The notes under the pieces were generated by a model. It was not told the origin of the DNA and searched no databases. It worked only from the letters and a program-made list of their open reading frames with translations. A stretch of DNA of 32,180 nt from CAYPEK01 sp964409645. Lineage in GTDB: Bacteria > UBP15 > UBA6099. The stretch lies in the NCBI GenBank assembly GCA_964409645.1, contig CAYPEK010000044.1:1-32180 (forward strand), in the 5' to 3' direction. Position 1 is the stretch's first letter, and every line of letters starts with the position of its first letter. This document shows, one piece after another, positions 17,015 through 25,004 of this stretch. A program made the translations under genes and the position numbers.

Positions 17015-17677
17015 ATGGGGCTCAGACGAACGATATGTCTTATTTTCATAATCATATTTTCCGCGGGAGGCCTTTACACAGCCATTCACCTCAACGAACT
17101 CCATTACAAAAAGCCGAAACATCAGTTGAATCTCATCAATAAATTTAAATTTGCGGAACGATGGTTCCCGCGCAAGGAAGTTCTCAAGGCCATCCAAGAG
17201 GAAAAATATAAAGATAATCCGTATCTCAACCCCGACTTCAATCCATATAAGAATATGCTCAATCCGACTCCGGAAAAAAAGAAAAAAGAAACGTGCGATA
17301 TAAATGAGACGTGGAGTTGCTCGGACGTTGACGACAGCCCGTTCTCCGAATCATTCGGCATCGGTAACGGCCTGCTGGGCATAGTCGGTTACTCGCTTAT
17401 GATCCTCCTCTCGCTGATTCATTTCCTGAGGCGGAAAAAGAAATCCGACTTCTTCTCGCTCTCGATCTACATCGGTGCGTGCATCGGACTCGGATTCACA
17501 ATCTATCTGACCTGCATAGAAGAATTCGTGCTCAAAAAATTCTGTCCGTGGTGCGTGGCTTCCGCCGTCTGCATGACGCTCATCTTCCTGCTGACGCTCA
17601 TCGGCTTCGGCGCGGAACCGGTCGTCGCCTTCTTCAAGCGCGAACTCTTCCCAACCTCGCTGCTGAAGAAGAAATGA
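17015..17677 (+). CDS. Vitamin K epoxide reductase (VKOR) family membrane protein
   Basis: This encodes 220 residues from the ATG at 17015, with GAGG eight bases upstream. The frame is open further upstream but has no RBS there. Four transmembrane helices are predicted. The VKOR hallmarks are C94 and C102 (C-x7-C), then S109, the segment SFGIGNGLLGIVGYS, and the active-site CPWC at 177-180. Bacterial VKOR passes electrons from a thioredoxin-like partner to quinone and so drives disulfide formation outside the cytoplasm. About 65 mostly hydrophilic residues lie between the first helix and C94, longer than usual. No thioredoxin domain is fused and no DsbA-like gene is adjacent. The very Cys-rich dockerin protein is a conceivable client. 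Confidence 0.85.
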   Translation: MGLRRTICLIFIIIFSAGGLYTAIHLNELHYKKPKHQLNLINKFKFAERWFPRKEVLKAIQEEKYKDNPYLNPDFNPYKNMLNPTPEKKKKETCDINETWSCSDVDDSPFSESFGIGNGLLGIVGYSLMILLSLIHFLRRKKKSDFFSLSIYIGACIGLGFTIYLTCIEEFVLKKFCPWCVASAVCMTLIFLLTLIGFGAEPVVAFFKRELFPTSLLKKK

Positions 17678-17780
17678 CTCTTCTAAGAATTAAACGAGGG
17701 TTTGCTTTCTCAAGCACGCATCAAGCCGTCCGTGTGCTAAAACATTTCAACATGTAAACGCGCCACCGTGGAGGACGACC

Positions 17781-18431
17781 ATGCCCGATAAGGAACTTAA
17801 AAACAGAGCGAAACAGATTCTGAAAGTTCTGCGGAAGGAGTACCCGGAAGCCGGTGTGTCGCTCCGCCACTCGGACCCGTTGCAACTCCTCATCGCAACC
17901 ATCCTCTCAGCGCAATGCACGGACGAGCGCGTCAACATCGTCACGAAAGACCTTTTTAAAAAATATAAGTCGGTGAAAGACTATGCCGACGCCGACATCG
18001 AGACGCTCGAAAAAGACATCCACTCGACCGGCTTCTACAAAAACAAAGCGCGCAACATAAAGAAGTGCTGCGCCGACATCATCGCCAAGCACGGCGGCAA
18101 GGTTCCGAAAACGATGGACGAACTCGTCCAACTCGCGGGCATCGGCCGCAAAACCGCCAACGTCGTCCTCGGCAACGCGTTCGGCGTCCCCGGCTTCGTC
18201 GTCGATACACACGTCCTCCGCATCTCGCAGCTCACCGGCCTCTCGAAACACGACGACCCGGTCAAGGTCGAGTTCGACCTGATGGAGCTTTTCCCGGAAT
18301 CGACTTGGACGCAGCTCTCGCACCAGATCGTCTATCACGGCCGCGCGGTGTGCGTCGCTCGAAGGCCTAAATGCGACATCTGCGGCATCGCCAAATACTG
18401 CGATTACGCCGCCGGGAAAAAAGCAAAGTAA
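17781..18431 (+). CDS. nth: Endonuclease III (DNA glycosylase/AP lyase)
   Basis: This encodes 216 residues, the normal length. The helix-hairpin-helix LAGIGRKTANVV carries the catalytic K124, and VDTHV carries D142. The iron-sulfur loop has C191, C198, C201 and C207 with the exact C-x6-C-x2-C-x5-C spacing. It removes oxidised pyrimidines and cuts abasic sites in base excision repair. GGAGG lies seven bases before the ATG. It follows the VKOR gene by about 100 bases, so shared transcription is possible but unproven. Confidence 0.96.
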   Translation: MPDKELKNRAKQILKVLRKEYPEAGVSLRHSDPLQLLIATILSAQCTDERVNIVTKDLFKKYKSVKDYADADIETLEKDIHSTGFYKNKARNIKKCCADIIAKHGGKVPKTMDELVQLAGIGRKTANVVLGNAFGVPGFVVDTHVLRISQLTGLSKHDDPVKVEFDLMELFPESTWTQLSHQIVYHGRAVCVARRPKCDICGIAKYCDYAAGKKAK

Positions 18432-18464
18432 GCCCGATGTAAGTTCATCCCGATTCTTGTTTTT

Positions 18465-18494
18465 ATCTGTGTCTATCTGCGTTCATCTGTGGTT
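18465..18494. repeat. Three direct 10-base repeats in an intergenic region
   Basis: ATCTGTGTCT, ATCTGCGTTC and ATCTGTGGTT follow one another without spacing between nth and the oxidoreductase operon. No coding or hairpin function is visible. Confidence 0.6.
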
Positions 18495-18536
18495 CCATTT
18501 TCTTTTTATTTTCGTTTTTCCATTCCTGTGCATTCA

Positions 18537-18565
18537 TTGCAAAATCAAAATCGCGACATTACAAT
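18537..18565 (+). promoter_or_regulatory. Promoter of the 2-oxoacid oxidoreductase operon
   Basis: TTGCAA and TACAAT are separated by 17 bases and end 35 bases before the ATG at 18601. The position and spacing suit a housekeeping promoter for the four-gene operon. Confidence 0.55.
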
Positions 18566-18600
18566 GTTAACGGCTTTTACTCAGGGTGAGGCTTGCGGGG

Positions 18601-19152
18601 ATGCCTGAAATCAGATTCCATGGAAGAGGCGGACAGGGAGCGGTGGTCGCGTCGCGGCTGCTGGCAATCGCCGCCTTCCTCGAAGGCTCATTCGTGCAGT
18701 CGTTTCCGAACTTCGGACTCGAACGCAGGGGCGCGCCCGTCGCCGCCTTCACCCGCATCCAGAAAGAGCCGCTCCAGATTCACAGCCAGATATACGAACC
18801 GGACGCAGTGATCGTTCTCGCGGAGTCGCTGCTCGGTATCGAGAACGTTACGGCGGGACTGAAACCCGGCGGGCTCGTGCTCGTGAACTCCGACTCGGCG
18901 CCGGACACGCTTGGCCTGCCCGGCGAGTTCCGCATCGCGGCGGTGAACGCGGGCGGCATCGCGCTCGCGAACGGGCTCGGCACGCGCATGTCGCCGATCG
19001 TCAACACGGCGATTCTCGGCGGCTTCGTCCGCGCCTCCGGCTATGTGTCGCTCGACAGCGCGATCGCGGCGATCCGCAAGACGGTCGCGATCAAAACAGA
19101 AAAGAACGTCGAAGCCTGCATAAAGGCTTACGACGAGGTAAAAGTCATTTAA
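18601..19152 (+). CDS. 2-oxoacid:ferredoxin oxidoreductase, gamma subunit
   Basis: This encodes 183 residues from the ATG at 18601, with GTGAGG nine bases upstream. An in-frame GTG at 18586 is a less likely start. The N-terminal GRGGQGAVVASRLLA and the segment PNFGLERRGAPV are the hallmarks of the gamma subunit (POR/KOR type), which binds part of coenzyme A. It is the first gene of a four-gene operon with the electron-transfer fusion, alpha and beta. Together they would convert a 2-oxoacid and CoA to acyl-CoA, CO2 and reduced ferredoxin. The sequence does not show whether the substrate is pyruvate, a branched-chain oxoacid or another. Confidence 0.9.
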   Translation: MPEIRFHGRGGQGAVVASRLLAIAAFLEGSFVQSFPNFGLERRGAPVAAFTRIQKEPLQIHSQIYEPDAVIVLAESLLGIENVTAGLKPGGLVLVNSDSAPDTLGLPGEFRIAAVNAGGIALANGLGTRMSPIVNTAILGGFVRASGYVSLDSAIAAIRKTVAIKTEKNVEACIKAYDEVKVI

Positions 19153-19166
19153 GACTTAGGGCATTT

Positions 19167-20876
19167 ATGAATTTGAACAGCCTCGAACTCATATACACGA
19201 CCGGCGACACCACCGGCAACAAAACCGGCACGTGGCGCTACATGCGGCCCGTGTTCAGTAACAAAATATCGCCATGCGCGGAAGCGTGCCCGGCCGGCAA
19301 CCCGGTCGAGGAACTGATGACGCTCGCCGCGGCGGGCTACGCGGCGGACGCCCTCCGCACGCTCAAAAAAGAAAATCCGATCCCCGGCGTATGCGGCCGC
19401 GTCTGCCCGCATCCCTGCGCGGCGGCTTGCAACAGGCGCGAGTTCGACGAACCGCTTTCGATCAACATCGTAGAGCGGCTCGTCTCGGACGAAGAAGAAA
19501 AACACGGGCTTCTCCTCCCGGCGCCCGCACGGCCGACAGGCAAAAAAGTCGCAGTCGTCGGCTCCGGCCCCGCCGGAATAAGCTGCGCGTATCACGCCGC
19601 GCTGCTCGGCCACTCGGTAACAATTCTGGAATCGGCCGCACTTCCCGGCGGACTGCTCCGCTACGGAATCCCGGCGTACAGGCTCCCGAGAAAAGTTCTC
19701 GACCGCGAACTCGCGCTGATCGACCAGCTTAAGATACAGCTTCTTACCAACACCGCGATCGGCCCCGGCGACACCGCGAAGCTTACCGCCGATTTCGACG
19801 CCGTATGCATAGCCACCGGCGCATACAAAAACATGAAACTCGGAATTGAGGACGAAGACAGTCCGTCCGTCATTCCGGTGCTCGAATTCCTCGCGGCGAT
19901 TAATGCGGGAATGAAGACGGCGCTCGGCCGCCACGCGGTCATAATCGGCGGCGGAAACTCCGCGATGGATGCGGCGCGCGCCGCGCTCCGCTCCGGCGCG
20001 AAAGACGCCACCGTAATCTACCGCCGCTCGAAAGAAGACATGCCCGCCTTCCGCGACGAGATCGAAGAAGCAGAAGAGGAAGGCGTGAAATTCATATTTT
20101 TCGCGAACCCGGTCGGGATCGTGGATCGCAACGGAAAAATGCGGGAAGTGCGCTGCATCCGTATGCAGCCCGGCGAACCGGACAGCTCCGGTCGCGCGCG
20201 GCCCGTTCCGATCCCCGGCAGCGAGTTCGAAGTCAGGGCCGACACGATGATAGAGGCGATCGGCAGCTCGGCGGAGATACCCGTCGAATCGTTCGACCCG
20301 CACGGCGCGGGCGCGTGGGGCGCGGTAAGCGGCTCCAACATTTTCATCTGCGGCGACGCGGGCCCGAACACACGCACGGTCGCGCACGCGATCGGCTCCG
20401 GCAAGCGCGCCGCCATCGCCGCCGACTGCATGTTGCGTGACGGCAATCCGATCGAGGCCGAGAAACGAATCGCCGTCGGCGGCCGCGGCACGGTCTCGGC
20501 GGAACTCTACCGCAACAGCGGCGAAGCGCCGGACGCCGGGCTCATCGTCCAGCCGTCGAAAGTGAACTTCGCATATTTCAAGAAATCGCCCGCTGTGAAG
20601 ACCGAGCGGATGAAAGCCCGCAAACGCCTTCGCGGGTTCGACGAGATAAACACAATCGCCGACTTTGAGAACGCAACGGCCGAAGCGGGCCGCTGCTTCC
20701 ACTGCGGCGTCTGCAACGACTGCGGCAACTGCCTGCTGTTCTGCCCGGACATGTCCATCCTCGAAAAGGTCGCGGAGGACACGGAGACGCCGGGATTCGA
20801 CAGCGAGCACTGCAAGGGCTGCGGCATCTGCGCGCGCGAGTGCCCGCGCGGAATTATTGAAATGACAGAGGAATGA
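19167..20876 (+). CDS. GltD-like FAD/NAD(P) oxidoreductase fused to a 2x[4Fe-4S] ferredoxin (delta) domain
   Basis: This encodes 569 residues. Residues about 37-105 are the N-terminal Fe-S region of GltD-like proteins (CAEACPAGNP at 37-46, CGRVCPHPCAAAC at 76-88). An FAD site follows (GSGPAG at 132-137), then an NAD(P) site (GGGNSAMDAA at 261-270), and the closing FAD motif FICGDAGPNTRTVAHAIGSG. The last 60 residues form a ferredoxin with two clusters (C519-x2-C-x2-C-x3-CP and C549-x2-C-x2-C-x3-CP) plus an extra CxxC at 510-513. The ferredoxin part replaces the separate delta subunit of the oxidoreductase. The flavin part may link it to NAD(P)H. It starts 14 bases after the gamma gene and ends one base before alpha. 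Confidence 0.9.
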   Translation: MNLNSLELIYTTGDTTGNKTGTWRYMRPVFSNKISPCAEACPAGNPVEELMTLAAAGYAADALRTLKKENPIPGVCGRVCPHPCAAACNRREFDEPLSINIVERLVSDEEEKHGLLLPAPARPTGKKVAVVGSGPAGISCAYHAALLGHSVTILESAALPGGLLRYGIPAYRLPRKVLDRELALIDQLKIQLLTNTAIGPGDTAKLTADFDAVCIATGAYKNMKLGIEDEDSPSVIPVLEFLAAINAGMKTALGRHAVIIGGGNSAMDAARAALRSGAKDATVIYRRSKEDMPAFRDEIEEAEEEGVKFIFFANPVGIVDRNGKMREVRCIRMQPGEPDSSGRARPVPIPGSEFEVRADTMIEAIGSSAEIPVESFDPHGAGAWGAVSGSNIFICGDAGPNTRTVAHAIGSGKRAAIAADCMLRDGNPIEAEKRIAVGGRGTVSAELYRNSGEAPDAGLIVQPSKVNFAYFKKSPAVKTERMKARKRLRGFDEINTIADFENATAEAGRCFHCGVCNDCGNCLLFCPDMSILEKVAEDTETPGFDSEHCKGCGICARECPRGIIEMTEE

Positions 20877-20877
20877 A

Positions 20878-22026
20878 ATGAAAGAAGTGCTGATGGGAGA
20901 TCACGCGGTGGCCCGCGGCGTGCAGCTCGCGCGCGCGGAGGTCATCGCCGCCTACCCGATCACGCCCCAGACGCTGATCGTCGAGGAGCTCTCCGAGATC
21001 TGCGGGCGCGGCGACCTCAACGCGCGCTTCATCAAAGTCGAGTCGGAGCACAGCGCGCTCGCCTGCTGCATGGGCGCGGCAATGACCGGCGCGCGCACGT
21101 TCACAGCCACAGCCTCGCACGGCCTGCTCCTCATGCACGAGATCATGCACTGGTCCGCCGGCGCGCGGCTTCCAATCGTCATGGCCGACGTCAACCGCGC
21201 GATCGCCCCGCCGTGGAACCTCTGGTGCGAGCAGACGGACAGCCTCGCGCAGCGCGACACGTCGTGGCTCCACATCTACTGCGAAAACAATCAGGAAGTG
21301 CTCGACACCGCTATCCAGTCGTTCAAGATCGCGGAGTCAATAAACATCCCGGTCATGTACGTTCTCGACGCGTTCATCCTTTCGCACACCGCCGAGATCG
21401 TGGACATTCCGGATCAGAAGGATGTCGATGACTTCCTGCCGCCCTACAAACCGAAATTCAAACTCGATCCGAACGACCCGCACGCTTTCGGCAGCATCAC
21501 CGGCCCCGCGGAGTTCCAGCGCCTGAAACGCTTCCGCCACGAGGACATGGTGAACGCGATCTCACTCATAAAGGAAATCGACGCAGACTACGAACGCCGG
21601 TTCGGCAGAAGCTACGGCGTCGTTTCGCCGTACCGCTGCGAGGACGCCGAGCTGATACTCGTGACGTCCGGAACGGTGAGCGGCACCGCGCGCGCGGCAA
21701 TCGACGCGCTCCGCGCGGAAGGGCTCGCCGTCGGCGCGCTCAAGATCAGGCTGTTCAGGCCGTTCCCGGCGGACGACGTCGCGGCGGCGATCGGCAACTG
21801 CCCGAAAGTCGCCGTCATCGACCGCAACCTGTCGGTCGGCGCGGGCGGCATCTTCGCGCAGGAGCTCAAGGCGGCGATGTACGGCCGCGAGCAGCGGCCC
21901 GCCGTGCTCGGCTTTGTCGGCGGACTCGGCGGCGGCGATTTCACGCCCGCCTCCATCGCCGCGCTCGCCAAACGCGCGCTCGAAACCGCGCCGTCGGACG
22001 CGCCGGTTATCTGGGAGGAATTGTGA
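20878..22026 (+). CDS. 2-oxoacid:ferredoxin oxidoreductase, alpha subunit
   Basis: This encodes 382 residues, the usual length for a separate alpha subunit. The N-terminal pyrimidine-binding domain has AAYPITPQTLIVEEL, VESEHSALACCMGAAMTGARTFTATASHGL and the active-site region around DVNRAIAPPWNLWCEQTDSLAQRDT. The C-terminal transketolase-like domain is marked by LVTSGTVSGTARAAID and IRLFRPFP. It pairs with the beta subunit to bind thiamine diphosphate and the 2-oxoacid. The pattern is closest to pyruvate or branched-chain 2-oxoacid types, but I cannot separate them. Its stop overlaps the beta start (TGATG), indicating translational coupling. Confidence 0.92.
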   Translation: MKEVLMGDHAVARGVQLARAEVIAAYPITPQTLIVEELSEICGRGDLNARFIKVESEHSALACCMGAAMTGARTFTATASHGLLLMHEIMHWSAGARLPIVMADVNRAIAPPWNLWCEQTDSLAQRDTSWLHIYCENNQEVLDTAIQSFKIAESINIPVMYVLDAFILSHTAEIVDIPDQKDVDDFLPPYKPKFKLDPNDPHAFGSITGPAEFQRLKRFRHEDMVNAISLIKEIDADYERRFGRSYGVVSPYRCEDAELILVTSGTVSGTARAAIDALRAEGLAVGALKIRLFRPFPADDVAAAIGNCPKVAVIDRNLSVGAGGIFAQELKAAMYGREQRPAVLGFVGGLGGGDFTPASIAALAKRALETAPSDAPVIWEEL

Positions 22027-22910
22027 TGGACCGCAGGCTGGACCACGAACTCGTTCACGCCGGACACGTCGCCTGCCCCGGCTGCGGCGCCGTACTCGCG
22101 ATGCGCTACGTGCTCAACGTACTCGGCCCGCGCACGATACTTGTCCTCCCGGCGTGCTGCTGGTCCGTCATAATGAACCGCTACCCGAACATGGCGGTGA
22201 AAATCCCCGTCTTCCACACGGCGTTCGAGACCGCGGCATGCGTCGCATCGGGCGTCCGCGCGGGACTCGACATGAAGGGCGACACCGAGACCAACGTGCT
22301 CGCGTGGGCTGGCGACGGCGGCACGTTCGACATCGGACTACAGGCGCTCTCCGGCGCCGCGGAACGCAACGACGACTTCATCTTCGTCTGCTATGACAAC
22401 GAAGCTTACATGAATACGGGCATACAGCGCAGTTCGGCGACGCCGTTCGGCGCGTGGACAACAACCACTCCCGCCACCAATTTCAAGCATCAGGAAAAAA
22501 AGAACATCATGGAGATAATGTCGGCGCACCGCATTCCGTACGCCGCCACCGCCTGCGTGTCGTATCCGGAAGACCTGATGCAGAAAGTCGCGCGCGCGCG
22601 CGATACGCGCGGGACCCGGTTTCTCCACATCCTCTGCCCGTGCCCAACCGGCTGGAAATACTCATCCGACCTCACAGTCACGCTCGGCCGATCCGCCGTC
22701 GAGACGCGACTTTTCCCCCTGTATGAAATCTTCGGCGGCACGCGGCACCGGCTCACCTACGAACCGGAAACGCCTCTGTCGATCGCCGAATACGCGAAGC
22801 AGCAGGGCCGCTTCAGCCACCTCAAACCGGAGCAGCTTGCTGCCATTCAGCAACGCACCGACGAGGAATGGGCGCGCCTGATGCACACCATCAGCTCGTG
22901 GCCGGCATGA
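22026..22910 (+). CDS. 2-oxoacid:ferredoxin oxidoreductase, beta subunit (thiamine diphosphate-binding)
   Basis: This encodes 294 residues from the ATG at 22026, which shares its A with the alpha stop; GGAGG lies seven bases upstream, and a GTG one codon earlier is possible. ACPGCGAVLAMRYV supplies the first Cys ligands of the [4Fe-4S] cluster. The thiamine-diphosphate motif is GDGGTFDIGLQALSGA, followed by YDNEAYMNTGIQRSSATPFGAWTTTTP, typical of PorB. Beta passes electrons from the thiamine adduct to its cluster and on to the ferredoxin domain of the fusion protein. No clear terminator follows, but a separate promoter precedes the next gene. Confidence 0.92.
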   Translation: MDRRLDHELVHAGHVACPGCGAVLAMRYVLNVLGPRTILVLPACCWSVIMNRYPNMAVKIPVFHTAFETAACVASGVRAGLDMKGDTETNVLAWAGDGGTFDIGLQALSGAAERNDDFIFVCYDNEAYMNTGIQRSSATPFGAWTTTTPATNFKHQEKKNIMEIMSAHRIPYAATACVSYPEDLMQKVARARDTRGTRFLHILCPCPTGWKYSSDLTVTLGRSAVETRLFPLYEIFGGTRHRLTYEPETPLSIAEYAKQQGRFSHLKPEQLAAIQQRTDEEWARLMHTISSWPA

Positions 22911-22972
22911 GCGGATTAGCGCCGGAACATAAATGAGTTTAAATGGAACCGAATACCGGCAATCAAAGCCTA

Positions 22973-23002
22973 TTTACAAAATAATCGTGCTTGTGATATA
23001 TT
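22973..23002 (+). promoter_or_regulatory. Candidate promoter of the acyl-CoA dehydrogenase gene
   Basis: TTTACA and TATATT are separated by 18 bases, about 73 bases before the start at 23076, in an otherwise AT-rich intergenic region. Confidence 0.45.
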
Positions 23003-23075
23003 GCACAAATAGCTTTGCCGTACATTATCAGATAGATAAACGTGTTTAATTCACCAAGGAAAAGGGGGAACTATT

Positions 23076-24920
23076 ATGGCATTTCGTGTTGACAAGAGGG
23101 ACATTCAGTTCATTCTCAAAGAGGTGCTGGATCTCAACAAGCTGCTGTCTTTCGATGCGTTCAAGGACTTCTCGATCGAGGATTTCGACATGGTAATCGA
23201 TCAGGGCGTCCGGTTCGCGGTCGATAAGATAGCGCCTCTGAACAAAAACAGTGATAAAGAAGGCGCAAAGTACGACAAAGCGACATCGAAAGTCACCGTG
23301 CCGGCTGACCAGATACCGGTGTACAAAGAATACTGCGAAAACGGCTGGCTCGCCCCCTCGGGAAACGTCGAGTACGGCGGACAGGGATTTCCGGGAGTGA
23401 TCGCCATAGCGATCGGCGAAGCGTTCGTCGGCGCGTGCACCACGTTCATGATGACCCCCGGCCTCACGCGTTCCGCGGCGCACGTCATCGAGACGTTCGG
23501 TACGGATGAGCAGAAAAAAATGTATGTCGAGAAAATGGTCACAGGCCAGTGGGCGGGCACAATGTGCCTCACCGAACCGCAGGCCGGCAGCGCGGTCGGC
23601 GACCTGAAAGCAAGCGCGAAACCGGACGGCGACTCCTACCTCATCACCGGCACAAAAAGCTTTATTTCGTCGGGCGAACACAACTTCACTGAAAATATCA
23701 TCCACCTCGTCCTCGCTCGCATAGAGGGCGAACCCGGCGGCATGAAAGGCGTCAGCCTCTTCATCGTCCCGAAATTCATGCCTAACGCGGACGGCTCATG
23801 CGGCGAGTTCAACGACGTCATCTGCGGCGGCATCGAGGAAAAAATGGGTATCCACGGCTCCCCGACATGCACGCTGAACTTCGGCGAAAACGGGAAATGC
23901 CGCGGCTTCCTCATCGGCGAAAAGAACAAGGGCATCGTCGCCATGTTCCAGATGATGAACGAGGCGCGCATCGGCGTCGGGCTGCAGGGCCAGTCGCAGG
24001 CAGCCGCCTGCTACTTCGAGGCGCTCGACTACGCGAAAGAACGCATTCAGGGCGTGGACATTCTCAACATGAAGGACCCGGACGCGCCGCGCGTAGCGAT
24101 CATCAAACACCCCGACATCCGCCGCATGCTCCTCACAATGAAAGCATACGCCGAAGCCGGACGCGCCCTACTCCTTAAAACCGCCTATTACGCCGACATC
24201 ACTATCAACTCGAACGACAAGGCGGAGAAAGAAAAAGCCAAGGACTTCGTCGAACTCCTGACACCGCTCTGCAAGGCGTATTGCACAGACACCGCTTTCA
24301 GGGCCACCGAACTCGGAATTCAGGTGCTCGGCGGCTACGGATACTGCGCCGAATACCCCGTCGAACAATACTGCCGCGATGTGAAAATCGCGTCCATCTA
24401 TGAAGGCACAAACGGCATTCAGGCGCTCGATCTGCTCGGCCGCAAAATCCCCGCGAAAGGCGGCATGGTGCTTCTCGGATTCCTGATGGAACTCAACCAG
24501 TTCCTCGCCGCGAACAAGGACAACCCCGTAATCGGCAAACTCTGCGGAATACTCGCGCAGGCGCGCGACAAACTCGCCGGCATCACCGCGCAACTGCCGA
24601 AAATGGCAAAGGCGGACCCCTACTATCCCATCCTCCACGCAACTCCGTTCCTCGAACTGTTCGCCGAGATCGTCTGCGCCTACCTGCTGCTCGAACACGC
24701 TAAAATCGCGGCGGAAAAACTCGCGACTATTCAGGCGGAACGCGGCGCCGACGACGACGCGAAGAAGAAAGCGCTCGTCGAAGACAGCAGTGAAGCAGCC
24801 TTCTACCACAACAAAATCCAGACTGCGGCGTTCTACGTCACGAACATCCTTCCCGGCGTATTCGCAAAGGAATTCTCGTTCGGCACCGGCGACCGCAGCC
24901 CGCTCGAATACGTGTTTTGA
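23076..24920 (+). CDS. Acyl-CoA dehydrogenase (long, about 614 residues)
   Basis: This encodes 614 residues, longer than the roughly 380 of classic enzymes; it belongs to the long subgroup with an extra C-terminal helical domain. FAD and substrate motifs are MCLTEPQAGSAVGDL at 163-177 and ITGTKSFISSGEHN. The expected catalytic Glu is E443 in IYEGTNGIQALDLLGRKI. It oxidises an acyl-CoA to the 2-enoyl-CoA and passes electrons to ETF, which is not encoded here. AAGGGGG lies seven bases before the ATG. Its place after the oxidoreductase operon allows a pathway oxoacid to acyl-CoA to enoyl-CoA, but the chain length is not known. A strong terminator follows. Confidence 0.93.
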   Translation: MAFRVDKRDIQFILKEVLDLNKLLSFDAFKDFSIEDFDMVIDQGVRFAVDKIAPLNKNSDKEGAKYDKATSKVTVPADQIPVYKEYCENGWLAPSGNVEYGGQGFPGVIAIAIGEAFVGACTTFMMTPGLTRSAAHVIETFGTDEQKKMYVEKMVTGQWAGTMCLTEPQAGSAVGDLKASAKPDGDSYLITGTKSFISSGEHNFTENIIHLVLARIEGEPGGMKGVSLFIVPKFMPNADGSCGEFNDVICGGIEEKMGIHGSPTCTLNFGENGKCRGFLIGEKNKGIVAMFQMMNEARIGVGLQGQSQAAACYFEALDYAKERIQGVDILNMKDPDAPRVAIIKHPDIRRMLLTMKAYAEAGRALLLKTAYYADITINSNDKAEKEKAKDFVELLTPLCKAYCTDTAFRATELGIQVLGGYGYCAEYPVEQYCRDVKIASIYEGTNGIQALDLLGRKIPAKGGMVLLGFLMELNQFLAANKDNPVIGKLCGILAQARDKLAGITAQLPKMAKADPYYPILHATPFLELFAEIVCAYLLLEHAKIAAEKLATIQAERGADDDAKKKALVEDSSEAAFYHNKIQTAAFYVTNILPGVFAKEFSFGTGDRSPLEYVF

Positions 24921-24943
24921 TTTTGAATATGCGGCAACAAACG

Positions 24944-24969
24944 AAAAGGCCCCCGCAAGGGGGCCTTTT
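24944..24969. terminator. Bidirectional rho-independent terminator
   Basis: AAAAGGCCCCC and GGGGGCCTTTT form a perfect stem around GCAA, with T-rich sequence on both outer sides. It lies between the convergent acyl-CoA dehydrogenase and glycosyltransferase genes and can end both. Confidence 0.95.
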
Positions 24970-25004
24970 AATTTTCAGCCAAACACCGCGCAACATATCT
25001 TTCG

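Noticed and set aside
19149..20810. Long minus-strand open frame of 553 codons opposite the GltD-ferredoxin fusion
   Set aside because: The opposite strand carries clear FAD, NAD(P) and Fe-S motifs; this frame has low-complexity, Arg- and Ala-rich content.
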